Source: RUG13409 sp045546135 (GTDB taxonomy: Bacteria; Bacillota; Clostridia; Peptostreptococcales; Anaerovoracaceae). From it: a DNA stretch of 64,000 nt. Made by a program: the position numbers and the translations under genes. This document shows, in pieces, positions 8,375 through 16,115 of the stretch. How positions within the stretch are numbered: the stretch's first letter is position 1; each line of letters starts with the position of its first letter. Location: assembly GCA_045546135.1 (NCBI GenBank), contig JAZQCD010000003.1:5099-69098 (forward strand), written 5' to 3'. The notes beneath the pieces were generated by a model. It ran no database searches and had not been told where the DNA came from. It was given only the letters and a program-made list of their open reading frames with translations.

Positions 8375-9828
8375 TATTTAACTCCCTTTCTGGTGAATAC
8401 TACGGCTATGGTTTTCAGCAATAGTTTTATATCAAGACCAATACTGAAATTGGTTATATATTCTGTATCCATACGGATGACTTCTTCAAAATCTGTGATC
8501 TCGTTGCGTCCTGAGGTCTGCCAGATACCTGTTATGCCCGGTTTGGTTGCCATCCTTGATTTGTGATGATACTTGTATTTGACCCATTCATCCTCTGTAG
8601 GAGGCCTTGTTCCGACAAGGGACATATCGCCCTTGAGTACGTTCCAAAACTGAGGAAATTCATCCAGACTTGTCTTCCTTATAAAGTCTCCTATGCCTGT
8701 TTTTTTAGTGCCGTCCGGAAGGATCTTGTTTCCTATGATCCTTGGGTCGAAATCCATTTTGAACATCATACCGTCTGATACGATGTTTTCTTTCATGAAC
8801 TCTTTCTTTTTTTCGTCTGCATCAAGGTACATGGACCTGAATTTGTAAAGATAGAAGGTGCGTCCGTTCTTTCCTATCCTCTTTTGCTTGAAGATGATGG
8901 GCCCGGGAGACGCAAAATATATGGCAGGACCTATGAATATACCTATGATGAGAGTCAGTATACAGCCCACTATGCCGCCTAATATGTCGCCTGCTCTCTT
9001 TACGATGGCCTGCCAGGTATCTACATTTGAGAAAGCAGTAGTGATGACCGTCCTGTCGCCCAGTTTTTCTACGAACTGAGCATTGTTTTCAGTATTCTTT
9101 ATGGGAAGGACCGTATGAAGAGTGACTCCCATCTGAGTGCATGCATCGAGGAACTCATTGTATTCTTCGCCGTGGACGTTCTCTGATACCATGATCTCGT
9201 CTACCCATTCTCTGCATACATAGTCGGCAGCGCTCTCAAAGGGCGCTACGACTGGGACTCCCGACACTTCCTTTATGTTGCTGTCTGTAAGGACAATGCC
9301 TTTAAGCTCGATGGAACTGAGCTGATAATTCCTGATGCTTTCTATGAGGCCGGAAGCAGAAGCAAGATCCGAGACGACTATGAGGCTCCTTGGGACCCTT
9401 CTGCTTGTAAAGAACTTGTATTTGACGACAAGATACTTCCAAATGGACCTGAGCGTAAAGCACAAGACGGCAAAGTATATACTGGTATAAAGGGTAAGGA
9501 GTCTTGAATACTCTATGCCTGAATGAGCTCCGTAGAGTATGAGAGTCGCAGTAGCGATACTGACAGCGTCTAAGGAAATGACCTTCAGTGCTTCCCTTAG
9601 ATAGCCTCTTTTGAGTATGCCGCTTGTATTGTTAGTGATGACAGATCCGAATATCTCGGAGAATGCCAAAACAAGCATGTAATCTCGATAGAGTTCCTGC
9701 TTAAAGGGAAGACCCATATGTGGGAATCTCGTATTGAATGCAAGTATATATGCTACCAAAATGACGATGAGATCTAAGATGTAGAAATCAATATGTTTTG
9801 CCCAGCTTTTATCGTTTCTTTCGTACAT
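8374..9828 (-). CDS. Polyprenyl-phosphate sugar-1-phosphate transferase (exopolysaccharide initiating enzyme)
   Basis: The 484-residue product has the layout of the WbaP/WcaJ/CpsE family: several N-terminal membrane spans, a Rossmann-like middle region (around RRVPRSLIVVSDLA), another membrane hairpin, and the C-terminal catalytic domain with KRAGDILGG, FKQKRIGKNG, YKFRSM and GTRPPTEDEW. These enzymes place the first sugar phosphate on undecaprenyl phosphate to start a capsule or exopolysaccharide repeat. The sugar is not predictable from sequence. It leads the cassette with rfbB and a DUF4012 gene. A good promoter lies at 9888-9916, and a small hairpin with a T-run precedes the start. The Shine-Dalgarno sequence is weak. 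Confidence 0.92.
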   Translation of the reverse strand: MYERNDKSWAKHIDFYILDLIVILVAYILAFNTRFPHMGLPFKQELYRDYMLVLAFSEIFGSVITNNTSGILKRGYLREALKVISLDAVSIATATLILYGAHSGIEYSRLLTLYTSIYFAVLCFTLRSIWKYLVVKYKFFTSRRVPRSLIVVSDLASASGLIESIRNYQLSSIELKGIVLTDSNIKEVSGVPVVAPFESAADYVCREWVDEIMVSENVHGEEYNEFLDACTQMGVTLHTVLPIKNTENNAQFVEKLGDRTVITTAFSNVDTWQAIVKRAGDILGGIVGCILTLIIGIFIGPAIYFASPGPIIFKQKRIGKNGRTFYLYKFRSMYLDADEKKKEFMKENIVSDGMMFKMDFDPRIIGNKILPDGTKKTGIGDFIRKTSLDEFPQFWNVLKGDMSLVGTRPPTEDEWVKYKYHHKSRMATKPGITGIWQTSGRNEITDFEEVIRMDTEYITNFSIGLDIKLLLKTIAVVFTRKGVK

Positions 9829-9862
9829 TATCTAAAGTCCGTTTTTTCCATAACAAAAATCG

Positions 9863-9878
9863 GGAAGTCATAACTTCC
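9863..9878 (-). other. Leader hairpin, possible attenuator of the polysaccharide cassette
   Basis: On the minus strand GGAAGT and ACTTCC pair perfectly around a four-base loop and are followed by CGATTTTTG. It lies between the promoter at 9888-9916 and the start at 9828. With only six pairs it is marginal as a terminator, but its position in the leader is suggestive. Confidence 0.35.
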
Positions 9879-9887
9879 AGCCTGTTA

Positions 9888-9916
9888 ATTATACCTGTCA
9901 TAATACAAAAAGGCAA
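9888..9916 (-). promoter_or_regulatory. Promoter of the polysaccharide cassette
   Basis: On the minus strand TTGCCT (9916-9911) and TATAAT (9893-9888) are separated by 17 bases. It would direct transcription of the sugar transferase, rfbB and the DUF4012 gene. Confidence 0.6.
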
Positions 9917-9917
9917 G

Positions 9918-9953
9918 AAAAAAGGCCCTATCCTTAGAAAAAGGACAGGACCA
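9918..9953 (-). terminator. Intrinsic terminator of the cvpA-rlmN-ATPase transcript
   Basis: On the minus strand GGTCCTGTCCTT pairs with AAGGATAGGGCC (two G-T pairs) around a short loop and is followed by six T. It lies just past the end of the small ATPase gene. Confidence 0.85.
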
Positions 9954-9970
9954 AAGCTTATGTTTTGGAT

Positions 9971-10399
9971 CTATTCGGTAAGGTCTACTATCTCGTAATT
10001 GTCAAGATAGGATCCAAGTTCTTCTCTGTCTGCAGAGATGCTTACAACGAACTCCACGTCGTGCTCCTTGGAAAGCCTTTCGAGCCTGCAAAGGAAGTCC
10101 TCGAGGTTCTCGATATTTATGTCTGCATACTTGAGTATGCTGTCTATAAAGATGCACTCAAGGTCATGATCCTGGGAGACCACACCATATAAAAAGCCGA
10201 TGTACTCATCTACATTAGTGATCGCCTCATAATCATCCATGCTTATGAGTCTGATACTGTATTTGAGATCAGTCGTCAGCCTTGAATTCTTGTTTATAAA
10301 TACTACGCTACCGTTAACTTTCTCCAGGCTGTCATTGGCAAGCTGAACGATCTTTTTTGTCTTTCCACTGCCTTTGTGCCCTATCAATAATCTAACCAT
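9971..10399 (-). CDS. Small P-loop ATPase of unknown role
   Basis: The start at the ATG at 10399 is chosen because AGGCGGTGAT, a near-perfect ribosome binding site, lies just upstream and because the P-loop then sits at the N-terminus, as in related proteins. The 142-residue product begins MVRLLIGHKGSGKTKK, with the Walker A motif GHKGSGKT at residues 7-14. A Walker B-like strand is ECIFIDSIL. It has no other recognised domain. Small proteins of this kind are sometimes labelled PilT-like, but length and sequence do not support a pilus motor. It is the last gene after cvpA and rlmN and ends in a terminator. Function unknown. Confidence 0.75.
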   Translation of the reverse strand: MVRLLIGHKGSGKTKKIVQLANDSLEKVNGSVVFINKNSRLTTDLKYSIRLISMDDYEAITNVDEYIGFLYGVVSQDHDLECIFIDSILKYADINIENLEDFLCRLERLSKEHDVEFVVSISADREELGSYLDNYEIVDLTE

Positions 10400-10467
10400 T
10401 GGAATCACCGCCTTTAGTAATTTTGAAATATCTTCTGTGTCTATTATATCTATCCTATGGCTTCTTC

Positions 10468-11490
10468 TCAAGTGTGTTTTTTCCGAAGTTGCCCGCATGC
10501 AGCATCGATATCCTGCCCAAGAGACCTTCTTACAGTGGCAGGAATGCCTCTTTTTTCAAGTTTTGCAGCAAATGCATTTGCCGCATCCCTGCCTGTTCCC
10601 TTCATATGATTTTCGACAACAGGATTAAGAGGTATGAGGTTCACATGACAAAGAAGTCCTGAAAGAAGCGCTGCAAGTTTCTTTACATCCTCATCTTTGT
10701 CATTCTTTCCTTCTATGAGCGTATATTCGAAGGTTATGCGCCTTCCTGTCCTTTCGGAGGACTCTTTGCATGCCTTTATGAGATCATCAAGTTTGTTGCT
10801 TTTTGCAACAGGCATGAGACTTGCTCGTTCGCTTTGATCCGCTGCATGAAGCGAGATAGCAAGGTTCACTTGAGGAAAATCAAGAGAAAACTGCCCTATC
10901 CTCTTTATGAGTCCGCTGGTCGATACTGTGATGTTCCTATAGCTTAGACCCACTCCCTCCGGGTCATGAATGAGCCTTAAAAACTCCGCAACATTGTCGT
11001 AGTTGTCAAAGGGTTCGCCCATACCCATAAGCACTATGTGGTTTATATCCTCGCCTGCATCCTTTCTGCAAATGAGATATTCATCAAGCATCTCCCAAGC
11101 TTTTAGGTCTCTTATCTTTCCTCCTATACCTGATGCGCAAAATACGCATCCCATATTGCATCCCACCTGAGTAGATATGCAAAGAGTATTGCCATACTCA
11201 TACTTCATGAATACAGCTTCCACATAGTTGCCGTCGCAAAGCCTTAGGAGATACTTTCTGGTCCCGTCCTTTGATATTTGACTCAGTTCTATAGCTATGC
11301 TCTCAAAACTATACGATGAAGAAAGACTGCTCTTTAGGTCTTTTGAAAGGTCAGTCATCTCATCAAAAGAGAGAGCACCCCTGCATATCCATTTGAATAT
11401 CTGCTTTTCTCTGAATGCAGGTTGCCCAAGTTCTTTTAATGCCAGAATTCTTTCTTCTCTTGATAAACTTTTAAAGTTACTGCTTGACAT
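10468..11490 (-). CDS. rlmN: 23S rRNA (adenine-2503-C2)-methyltransferase RlmN
   Basis: The 340-residue product is a radical SAM enzyme with the CxxxCxxC cluster motif in GCNMGCVFCASG (near residue 110) and the RlmN landmarks MGMGEPFDNYDNV and NLIPLNPV. The cysteine near the C-terminus in DAACGQL and the one in the cluster region fit the dual-cysteine methyl-transfer mechanism. RlmN methylates A2503 of 23S rRNA and A37 of some tRNAs. It overlaps the end of cvpA by 14 bases and is followed by a small ATPase gene. Confidence 0.96.
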   Translation of the reverse strand: MSSSNFKSLSREERILALKELGQPAFREKQIFKWICRGALSFDEMTDLSKDLKSSLSSSYSFESIAIELSQISKDGTRKYLLRLCDGNYVEAVFMKYEYGNTLCISTQVGCNMGCVFCASGIGGKIRDLKAWEMLDEYLICRKDAGEDINHIVLMGMGEPFDNYDNVAEFLRLIHDPEGVGLSYRNITVSTSGLIKRIGQFSLDFPQVNLAISLHAADQSERASLMPVAKSNKLDDLIKACKESSERTGRRITFEYTLIEGKNDKDEDVKKLAALLSGLLCHVNLIPLNPVVENHMKGTGRDAANAFAAKLEKRGIPATVRRSLGQDIDAACGQLRKKHT

Positions 11491-12127
11491 TAAGTCCCTT
11501 GAAAAGCTCCTTAAGATCTATTTCCCCTACAAAAGGGAGTTCGATACCTATGACACCTGATGCCTTTGGAACACAGGAATAAAGTATCTTGTATGCTATG
11601 CTTCCGCTGAACTTCTCCGCAAGGAAATCTCCCATGCCTACTCTTACGAATCCGAATACGAGGAGATAGCAAATAAGGAAAGCTGTAACAAATCCAAGGA
11701 CTGCTCCAAGTAAAGCATCTGTGCTCTTAATGGCCTTTGCCTGATCTATGGCCTTGCCGATGAGAGTTCCTAAAAAACCTAGGACGATCATGCATATTAT
11801 GGCTATGACTACCCAGCAGGCTATCTTGGTCGCAGGAGTCATAAGAGACTTAAGAAGAGTGTCTGTCTGCTCCTGAGTAAGGTCGGAAAAATCTATAGCC
11901 CTCCTTGAAGCAAACTCAAGAAGTTTGTCCGAGATCCTTGGATAAAGGAAGTTGACGACGCTTGGAGTCACCATTGGAGCCGTTATATATCCTATGAAAA
12001 TGGATCCTGCTATGACTGCAACGCCTATGATGCTTTTGAAGAAGCCTCTGATGGCGCCTATTATGGCAGCCCCGGCTACAAATACTAGGACTACTATGTC
12101 CAAAATCTGTGCAGAAGTTAAACTCAT
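11477..12127 (-). CDS. CvpA family membrane protein
   Basis: The 216-residue product has about four membrane spans. The N-terminus (QILDIVVLVFVAGAAIIGAI, then RGFFKSI) is typical of CvpA proteins. The family was named for colicin V production in E. coli and is linked to envelope stress, but its molecular role is not settled. GGAGG lies nine bases before the ATG. It is the first gene of a transcript with rlmN and the small ATPase; the intervening DNA up to tRNA-Val is shared by both promoters. Confidence 0.85.
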   Translation of the reverse strand: MSLTSAQILDIVVLVFVAGAAIIGAIRGFFKSIIGVAVIAGSIFIGYITAPMVTPSVVNFLYPRISDKLLEFASRRAIDFSDLTQEQTDTLLKSLMTPATKIACWVVIAIICMIVLGFLGTLIGKAIDQAKAIKSTDALLGAVLGFVTAFLICYLLVFGFVRVGMGDFLAEKFSGSIAYKILYSCVPKASGVIGIELPFVGEIDLKELFKGLNVKQ

Positions 12128-12143
12128 TTTTTCATACCTCCGA

Positions 12144-12172
12144 TTGACAATCAGTCAAAGATAAAGTATTAT
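12144..12172 (+). promoter_or_regulatory. tRNA-Val promoter
   Basis: A perfect TTGACA (12144-12149) and TATTAT (12167-12172) are 17 bases apart, placing the start of transcription just ahead of the tRNA at 12184. The -35 lies in a small palindrome, TTGAC-5-GTCAA (12144-12158). Confidence 0.75.
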
Positions 12173-12183
12173 ATCACTGTTGC

Positions 12184-12260
12184 GGACGGTTAGCTCAGCT
12201 GGTTAGAGCGCCTGCTTGACGTGCAGGAGGTCGTAGGTTCGAGTCCTATATCGTCCACCA
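12184..12260 (+). tRNA. tRNA-Val (anticodon GAC)
   Basis: The 77 bases fold as a standard cloverleaf. The acceptor is GGACGGT paired with ATCGTCC (one G-T pair), the D-arm GCTC/GAGC, the anticodon stem CCTGC/GCAGG with loop TTGACGT, and the T-arm GTAGG-TTCGAGT-CCTAT. The anticodon GAC reads valine codons GUC and GUU. The 3' CCA is encoded. A terminator follows at once. The last 18 bases of the gene are repeated 191 bases downstream. Confidence 0.95.
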
Positions 12261-12293
12261 GGTCCCGATGCGAATAGCACCGGGTTTTTTATT
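12243..12293 (+). repeat. Direct repeat, copy 1: tRNA-Val 3' end plus terminator
   Basis: This 51-base segment covers GTCCTATATCGTCCACCA of the tRNA and the terminator after it. It matches 12434-12484 at 48 of 51 positions by direct comparison. Confidence 0.85.
12262..12290 (+). terminator. Intrinsic terminator of tRNA-Val
   Basis: CCCGATGC pairs with GCACCGGG (one mismatch) around a GAATA-type loop and is followed by six T. Confidence 0.8.
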
Positions 12294-12321
12294 TGTCTAA
12301 GGTACACCTGTAACCTATCAC

Positions 12322-12445
12322 CGATATAGGACGAGAACCTGAACGGGCAGAAAGGTCCGGTGGACCTTTCTGGTCCGAGCACGCCTGAGGCGAGCGCAGG
12401 ACGGTGGATTTTGCCGCAGGCAAAAGACACGAAGTCCTATATCGT
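12322..12445. other. Hairpin-rich segment closed by an inverted repeat
   Basis: CGATATAGGAC (12322-12332) is the reverse complement of GTCCTATATCG at 12434-12444 and could close a 120-base structure. Inside are three perfect triloop hairpins: AGAAAGGTCC/GGACCTTTCT (12349-12371), CGCC/GGCG (near 12383-12393) and TTTTGCC/GGCAAAA (near 12409-12425). The stretch is richer in GC than its surroundings and contains no convincing gene. It could be a structured RNA, a recombination scar or a degenerate repeat element. Confidence 0.5.
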
Positions 12446-12484
12446 CCACCATGCCCCGATGCGAAAAGCACCGGGTTTTTTATT
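12434..12484 (+). repeat. Direct repeat, copy 2: orphan tRNA-Val 3' end plus terminator
   Basis: This second copy carries the same 18-base tRNA tail and a terminator (CCCGATGC/GCACCGGG then six T at 12455-12481), but there is no tRNA body in front of it. Such a duplicated tRNA 3' end is what an excised or decayed element leaves at a tRNA attachment site; unequal recombination between former tandem tRNA genes is the alternative. Confidence 0.8.
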
Positions 12485-12497
12485 GCTTCAGTCACAT

Positions 12498-12528
12498 ATG
12501 CCCCGGGAGAATAATACCCCCGGGGCAT
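12498..12528. terminator. Strong stem-loop at the 3' end of the PBP gene
   Basis: ATGCCCCGGG pairs perfectly with CCCGGGGCAT around an 11-base loop, ten bases past the PBP stop codon. There is no clean T-run on either side, so it may act as an mRNA-stabilising or weak terminator structure. Confidence 0.45.
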
Positions 12529-12537
12529 TGATCTTAA

Positions 12538-15500
12538 TTAAAACAAAAAGTTATTCCATCTAAGAGGGCTTACAAATGCGTTGTTTCCGTCGCCGCCTTC
12601 GCCGCCGGAGTCACCGCCGCCACCTTCGCCGCCGCCGGAATCTCCTCCACCTTCACCGCCGCCTTCGCCGCCGGTACCGGGATTTGGATCATCAGGGTTC
12701 GGGTTATCTGGGTTGTCGGGGTTATCAGGATCATCCGGATTATCAGGATCATCAGGATCTACCGGGTTGTTTGGATCCTCATCCGGATGCTCCTTGTAGT
12801 AAAGACCCAAGAGTTTCTTTGTATCGTACTTTGCATACTTAGCAATAGGAGATACCGGATATGTCTTAGTGTCCTTGTTGTGGATGTGGCAGTAGTAATC
12901 AGGAATATCGTTTTCGCAGTCGTAAAGCCTGTATACGAGCTTGCCCTTTTCTTCATTGCTCAAGCCATAAAGGTTCATGCTTGTAAAGGTCTTTTCCCAA
13001 GACTGTCCGTTCGGTCTTTGCAGACGAAGCTGAGAAATGACATGTCCCTTTTCCTTGCACTCAGGAGTTGCAAGATATCCGCTGTCGCAGCAGATATCAA
13101 CTGTCATCCTTGCCTTTGTGTTGGTCGTTGTAGGTTCAGTGCCGTTTATGAAGACTTCTGTCTTGAGTTCTCCTGACGGAGTCTTGTCGTTTGGAAGAAG
13201 TCCTGTCTTTGTATCTATAGTTCTGTATACAAAGCCTGCATCACCTTTGAGCTCGAAGGTGCCGTAAGGATCCATTGCACCTACAGCTTCCATGATGCTC
13301 TTCCATCCCTTTGTGGTCTCGTTTCCGCTGGCTCCGTCTACATAAAGGTTGTAGTCGCAGCCTGTCCAGAAGGTCGCCGAATACTTTGTTGTAAGACCGC
13401 AGAACCAAAGGTCATAGTTGTCGCTTGTTGTTCCTGTCTTTCCTGCTATCTGCTGGCTTGAAAGCTGAGCATAGTAACCCATTCCGTTCGTACATACGCT
13501 CTTGAGTACATCGAGCATGATAGATGCAACTTCCGTATCGAGTACTCTATGGCTTTCAGGCTGTGATGTGAGTATGACATCGCCGTTAGCATTTGTAACA
13601 GTCGTATAGCAGGTCGGTGAATTGTACACACCGTAGTTTCCTATGGTTGCATATGCTGCGCACATCTGAAGAGGAGAAATACCTGTTACAAGGCCACCGA
13701 GAGCTAAAGCTCCGTTGTTTACGTCATTGTATTCTCCGTCAAGTTTAAGAGTGGTGACTCCGTAGTTTTGAAGCTGCTGTATGCACTCCTCAGCTGAGAG
13801 GTAGTGATCGAATACGCTGACTGCTACGCAGTTCAAGCTCTGCTCGACTCCGTATCTTAAGGATACATGACCTGTATAGATACAGGTACCGTTCCAGTAA
13901 CGTGGGTCTGCTTCGGAGTTGAACGGCCAGAGGACTCCGCCATAGGTGGTAGGTGCATCGTCTATTACCGTTGCAACATTGTATACTGTCCTGTGTCCGC
14001 CGTCTGCAGCATTGGCTTTTGCATTGTTGTATCCCTTTTGAAGGGCTGTTGAATATACAGACAAAGGTTTGATCGAGGAACCGGTCTGCCTTGGATTGAT
14101 AGCTCTGTTAAAGAGCTTGCTTCCTGAGGTCTGCCTTCCGCCTACCATACAGACTATGTTTCCTGTAGCATTCTCTATGATGACGAAAGCGCCCTGAGGC
14201 TGAATGAGTTCGTCAGAGATGCTGCAGATATCAGGATTGATGTAAACAGAACCGTCTTCGTTAAAGATGAATCTGTTTGCTGAGATGAGTTCTCCGCTAT
14301 CATTGGTATCCGTAAAGAAGGTGGAATCTATGATCAGGTTTCCTGCATCGTCTCTTGTCTTGTATTTTCTGTCTATGAGTATATGTCCGCCTGTGGAGAT
14401 ATAGAGTTTGCTTCCCTCTCTTCTGTAGAAAGGCATGAACTCCATAGAGTATTCAACTACATCTCCTGCCTGGGTCCTGAAGAAGTTGAGTCTCTTGTTT
14501 GCATAGACCAGCATGCTTCCGTCCTCGAGCCACTTGTATTCTGTAGGCTTGAGTGTAAAGGAGAATCTGGTCTCTCCTGTTTCAGGATCTGTCTCCTGGT
14601 TGAAGAGTATGTACTTGTTGTAGAACATTATCTCGTATGTGGACGGAGAAAGGATATTTCCGGGTCCATCATAGATAGTGTTGTCACCTCTCCATGCCCA
14701 AGAAGCATTTGCTGCATCCGGGAAGAGACTGTCATCTGCGAATCTTGCTTCTACATGCTTTTGTATCGCAAGGTTCAGAGTGCTGTTGATGGTAAGTCCG
14801 CCCTTGTATACGAGGTCCCTTGCTTCCTGAGCCGTATATCCGAGCTGGACCTGAAGGTCGTTTATGACCTGGTCTACTACATAGTCAGTAAAGTATGATG
14901 TGATGACTTCACTGGAGTCTATAGTCATGGATGGATTCATCCTTGATCTTACGAGTTCATGAAGATTTGGCTCCATCTCATCGAATTCAGCTTGAGTAAG
15001 GTGCTCCTGAGCAACCATATTCTTGAGTATGAGCCATACTCTGTCTTCCACAGAATCATCGTAATAAACTGTCCATGTGTCGTTCTTCGTTACAACATCA
15101 TAGGCATTCATATCCTCGATCTCTGCTGTAGAAATCCTCTTGAGTGGAGAATACTTACTCGGTGCCTGAGGAAGGGATGCAAGCACAGCAGACTCTATAA
15201 GGTCGATATCCTGTACATCCTTGCTGAAGTATGCCTGAGCAGCTGCCTGAACGCCGTCAGCATTGGAACCTAAGGTGATAGTATTGAGATAAGCTTCAAG
15301 GATCTGCTCCTTTGACAAAGCTTTTTCAATGATCACCGTATAGTAGGCTTCCTGTATCTTTCTGTGTATACCTTCAAGACCACGTGCCGACTTGGTCTCA
15401 GTCAAGTAGATGTTTCTTGCAAGCTGCTGGGTGATAGTGGAAGTACCGCCTATCCTTGTCTTTCCGAAACTCTTGACATAGTTCCATACAGCACCGACTA

Positions 15501-16113
15501 TTCTGACGAAGTTGAATCCGTGGTGCTCGAAGAAGGTCTTGTCCTCTGTACATACAAGAGCCCAGATCATATCTTCCGGAATGTCCTGGTATTCAACGTT
15601 GGTCCTTAAGCTCGAACCTTCATAAACATAAGTAAGAAGGTTTCCGTCTTTATCTAAGATCTCTGAGTTTTCTGTCAGATAGTCATAAAGGTGGGACGGA
15701 TCGATCTTGGGAGTCTCATCGATGATACCCTTTACATAAATGAAACCTGCAACTGCTGCTGCAAGACCGAGTATGAGGATGGTGAGGAAGAACCACAGCC
15801 AAAATCTATGCTTTTTCTTCTTCTTTTTCTTCTTTCCTTTTTTACCTTTGGTCTCCGTTTCTTCGGCCTCCTTTGACTCTTCGGCTGCAGCCTGCTGCGC
15901 ATCGACTTCAGCGACTATCTTGTTCCATTCGTCTCTGTCGATGACCGCATCGCCTACGCCTGTACCGTACTCCGGCTGTGCAGCAGCAACGACTACTGTC
16001 TCACCGCTGAGAGCTGCCTCCTCCACGGAAGATACATCTTCCGCTGGCGCAGCACTCTGGCCGTCAGAAAGGTCCTGCTGCATTGGGTCATAAATTTGTT
16101 TTTCGTTATCCAT
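12538..16113 (-). CDS. Class A penicillin-binding protein (transglycosylase-transpeptidase)
   Basis: The 1191-residue product has a roughly 100-residue acidic cytoplasmic N-terminus, a lysine block, one membrane span (about 104-128), the GT51 transglycosylase (TEDKTFFEHHG with the catalytic Glu, then GGTSTITQQLARN), and a penicillin-binding transpeptidase with TGSSIKPL (S-x-x-K), SLN and KTGTT. It polymerises and cross-links peptidoglycan. The C-terminus is an extended low-complexity tail: a run of Asp-Pro-Asn repeats, then a Gly/Ser/Glu block, ending in aromatic RWNNFLF. The ATG follows ftsY by two bases with GGAG upstream, so it is co-transcribed with smc and ftsY. The gene is PBP1A-like, but no symbol is certain. 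Confidence 0.95.
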   Translation of the reverse strand: MDNEKQIYDPMQQDLSDGQSAAPAEDVSSVEEAALSGETVVVAAAQPEYGTGVGDAVIDRDEWNKIVAEVDAQQAAAEESKEAEETETKGKKGKKKKKKKKHRFWLWFFLTILILGLAAAVAGFIYVKGIIDETPKIDPSHLYDYLTENSEILDKDGNLLTYVYEGSSLRTNVEYQDIPEDMIWALVCTEDKTFFEHHGFNFVRIVGAVWNYVKSFGKTRIGGTSTITQQLARNIYLTETKSARGLEGIHRKIQEAYYTVIIEKALSKEQILEAYLNTITLGSNADGVQAAAQAYFSKDVQDIDLIESAVLASLPQAPSKYSPLKRISTAEIEDMNAYDVVTKNDTWTVYYDDSVEDRVWLILKNMVAQEHLTQAEFDEMEPNLHELVRSRMNPSMTIDSSEVITSYFTDYVVDQVINDLQVQLGYTAQEARDLVYKGGLTINSTLNLAIQKHVEARFADDSLFPDAANASWAWRGDNTIYDGPGNILSPSTYEIMFYNKYILFNQETDPETGETRFSFTLKPTEYKWLEDGSMLVYANKRLNFFRTQAGDVVEYSMEFMPFYRREGSKLYISTGGHILIDRKYKTRDDAGNLIIDSTFFTDTNDSGELISANRFIFNEDGSVYINPDICSISDELIQPQGAFVIIENATGNIVCMVGGRQTSGSKLFNRAINPRQTGSSIKPLSVYSTALQKGYNNAKANAADGGHRTVYNVATVIDDAPTTYGGVLWPFNSEADPRYWNGTCIYTGHVSLRYGVEQSLNCVAVSVFDHYLSAEECIQQLQNYGVTTLKLDGEYNDVNNGALALGGLVTGISPLQMCAAYATIGNYGVYNSPTCYTTVTNANGDVILTSQPESHRVLDTEVASIMLDVLKSVCTNGMGYYAQLSSQQIAGKTGTTSDNYDLWFCGLTTKYSATFWTGCDYNLYVDGASGNETTKGWKSIMEAVGAMDPYGTFELKGDAGFVYRTIDTKTGLLPNDKTPSGELKTEVFINGTEPTTTNTKARMTVDICCDSGYLATPECKEKGHVISQLRLQRPNGQSWEKTFTSMNLYGLSNEEKGKLVYRLYDCENDIPDYYCHIHNKDTKTYPVSPIAKYAKYDTKKLLGLYYKEHPDEDPNNPVDPDDPDNPDDPDNPDNPDNPNPDDPNPGTGGEGGGEGGGDSGGGEGGGGDSGGEGGDGNNAFVSPLRWNNFLF

Positions 16114-16115
16114 AC

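Noticed and set aside
12203..12528. Minus-strand open frames across the tRNA-Val tail repeats
   Set aside because: They read through a tRNA gene and terminators and have repeated segments only because of the duplication.
15740..16093. Plus-strand frame with a run of phenylalanine opposite the PBP N-terminus
   Set aside because: The Phe run is the antisense of the PBP lysine block; no start signal.
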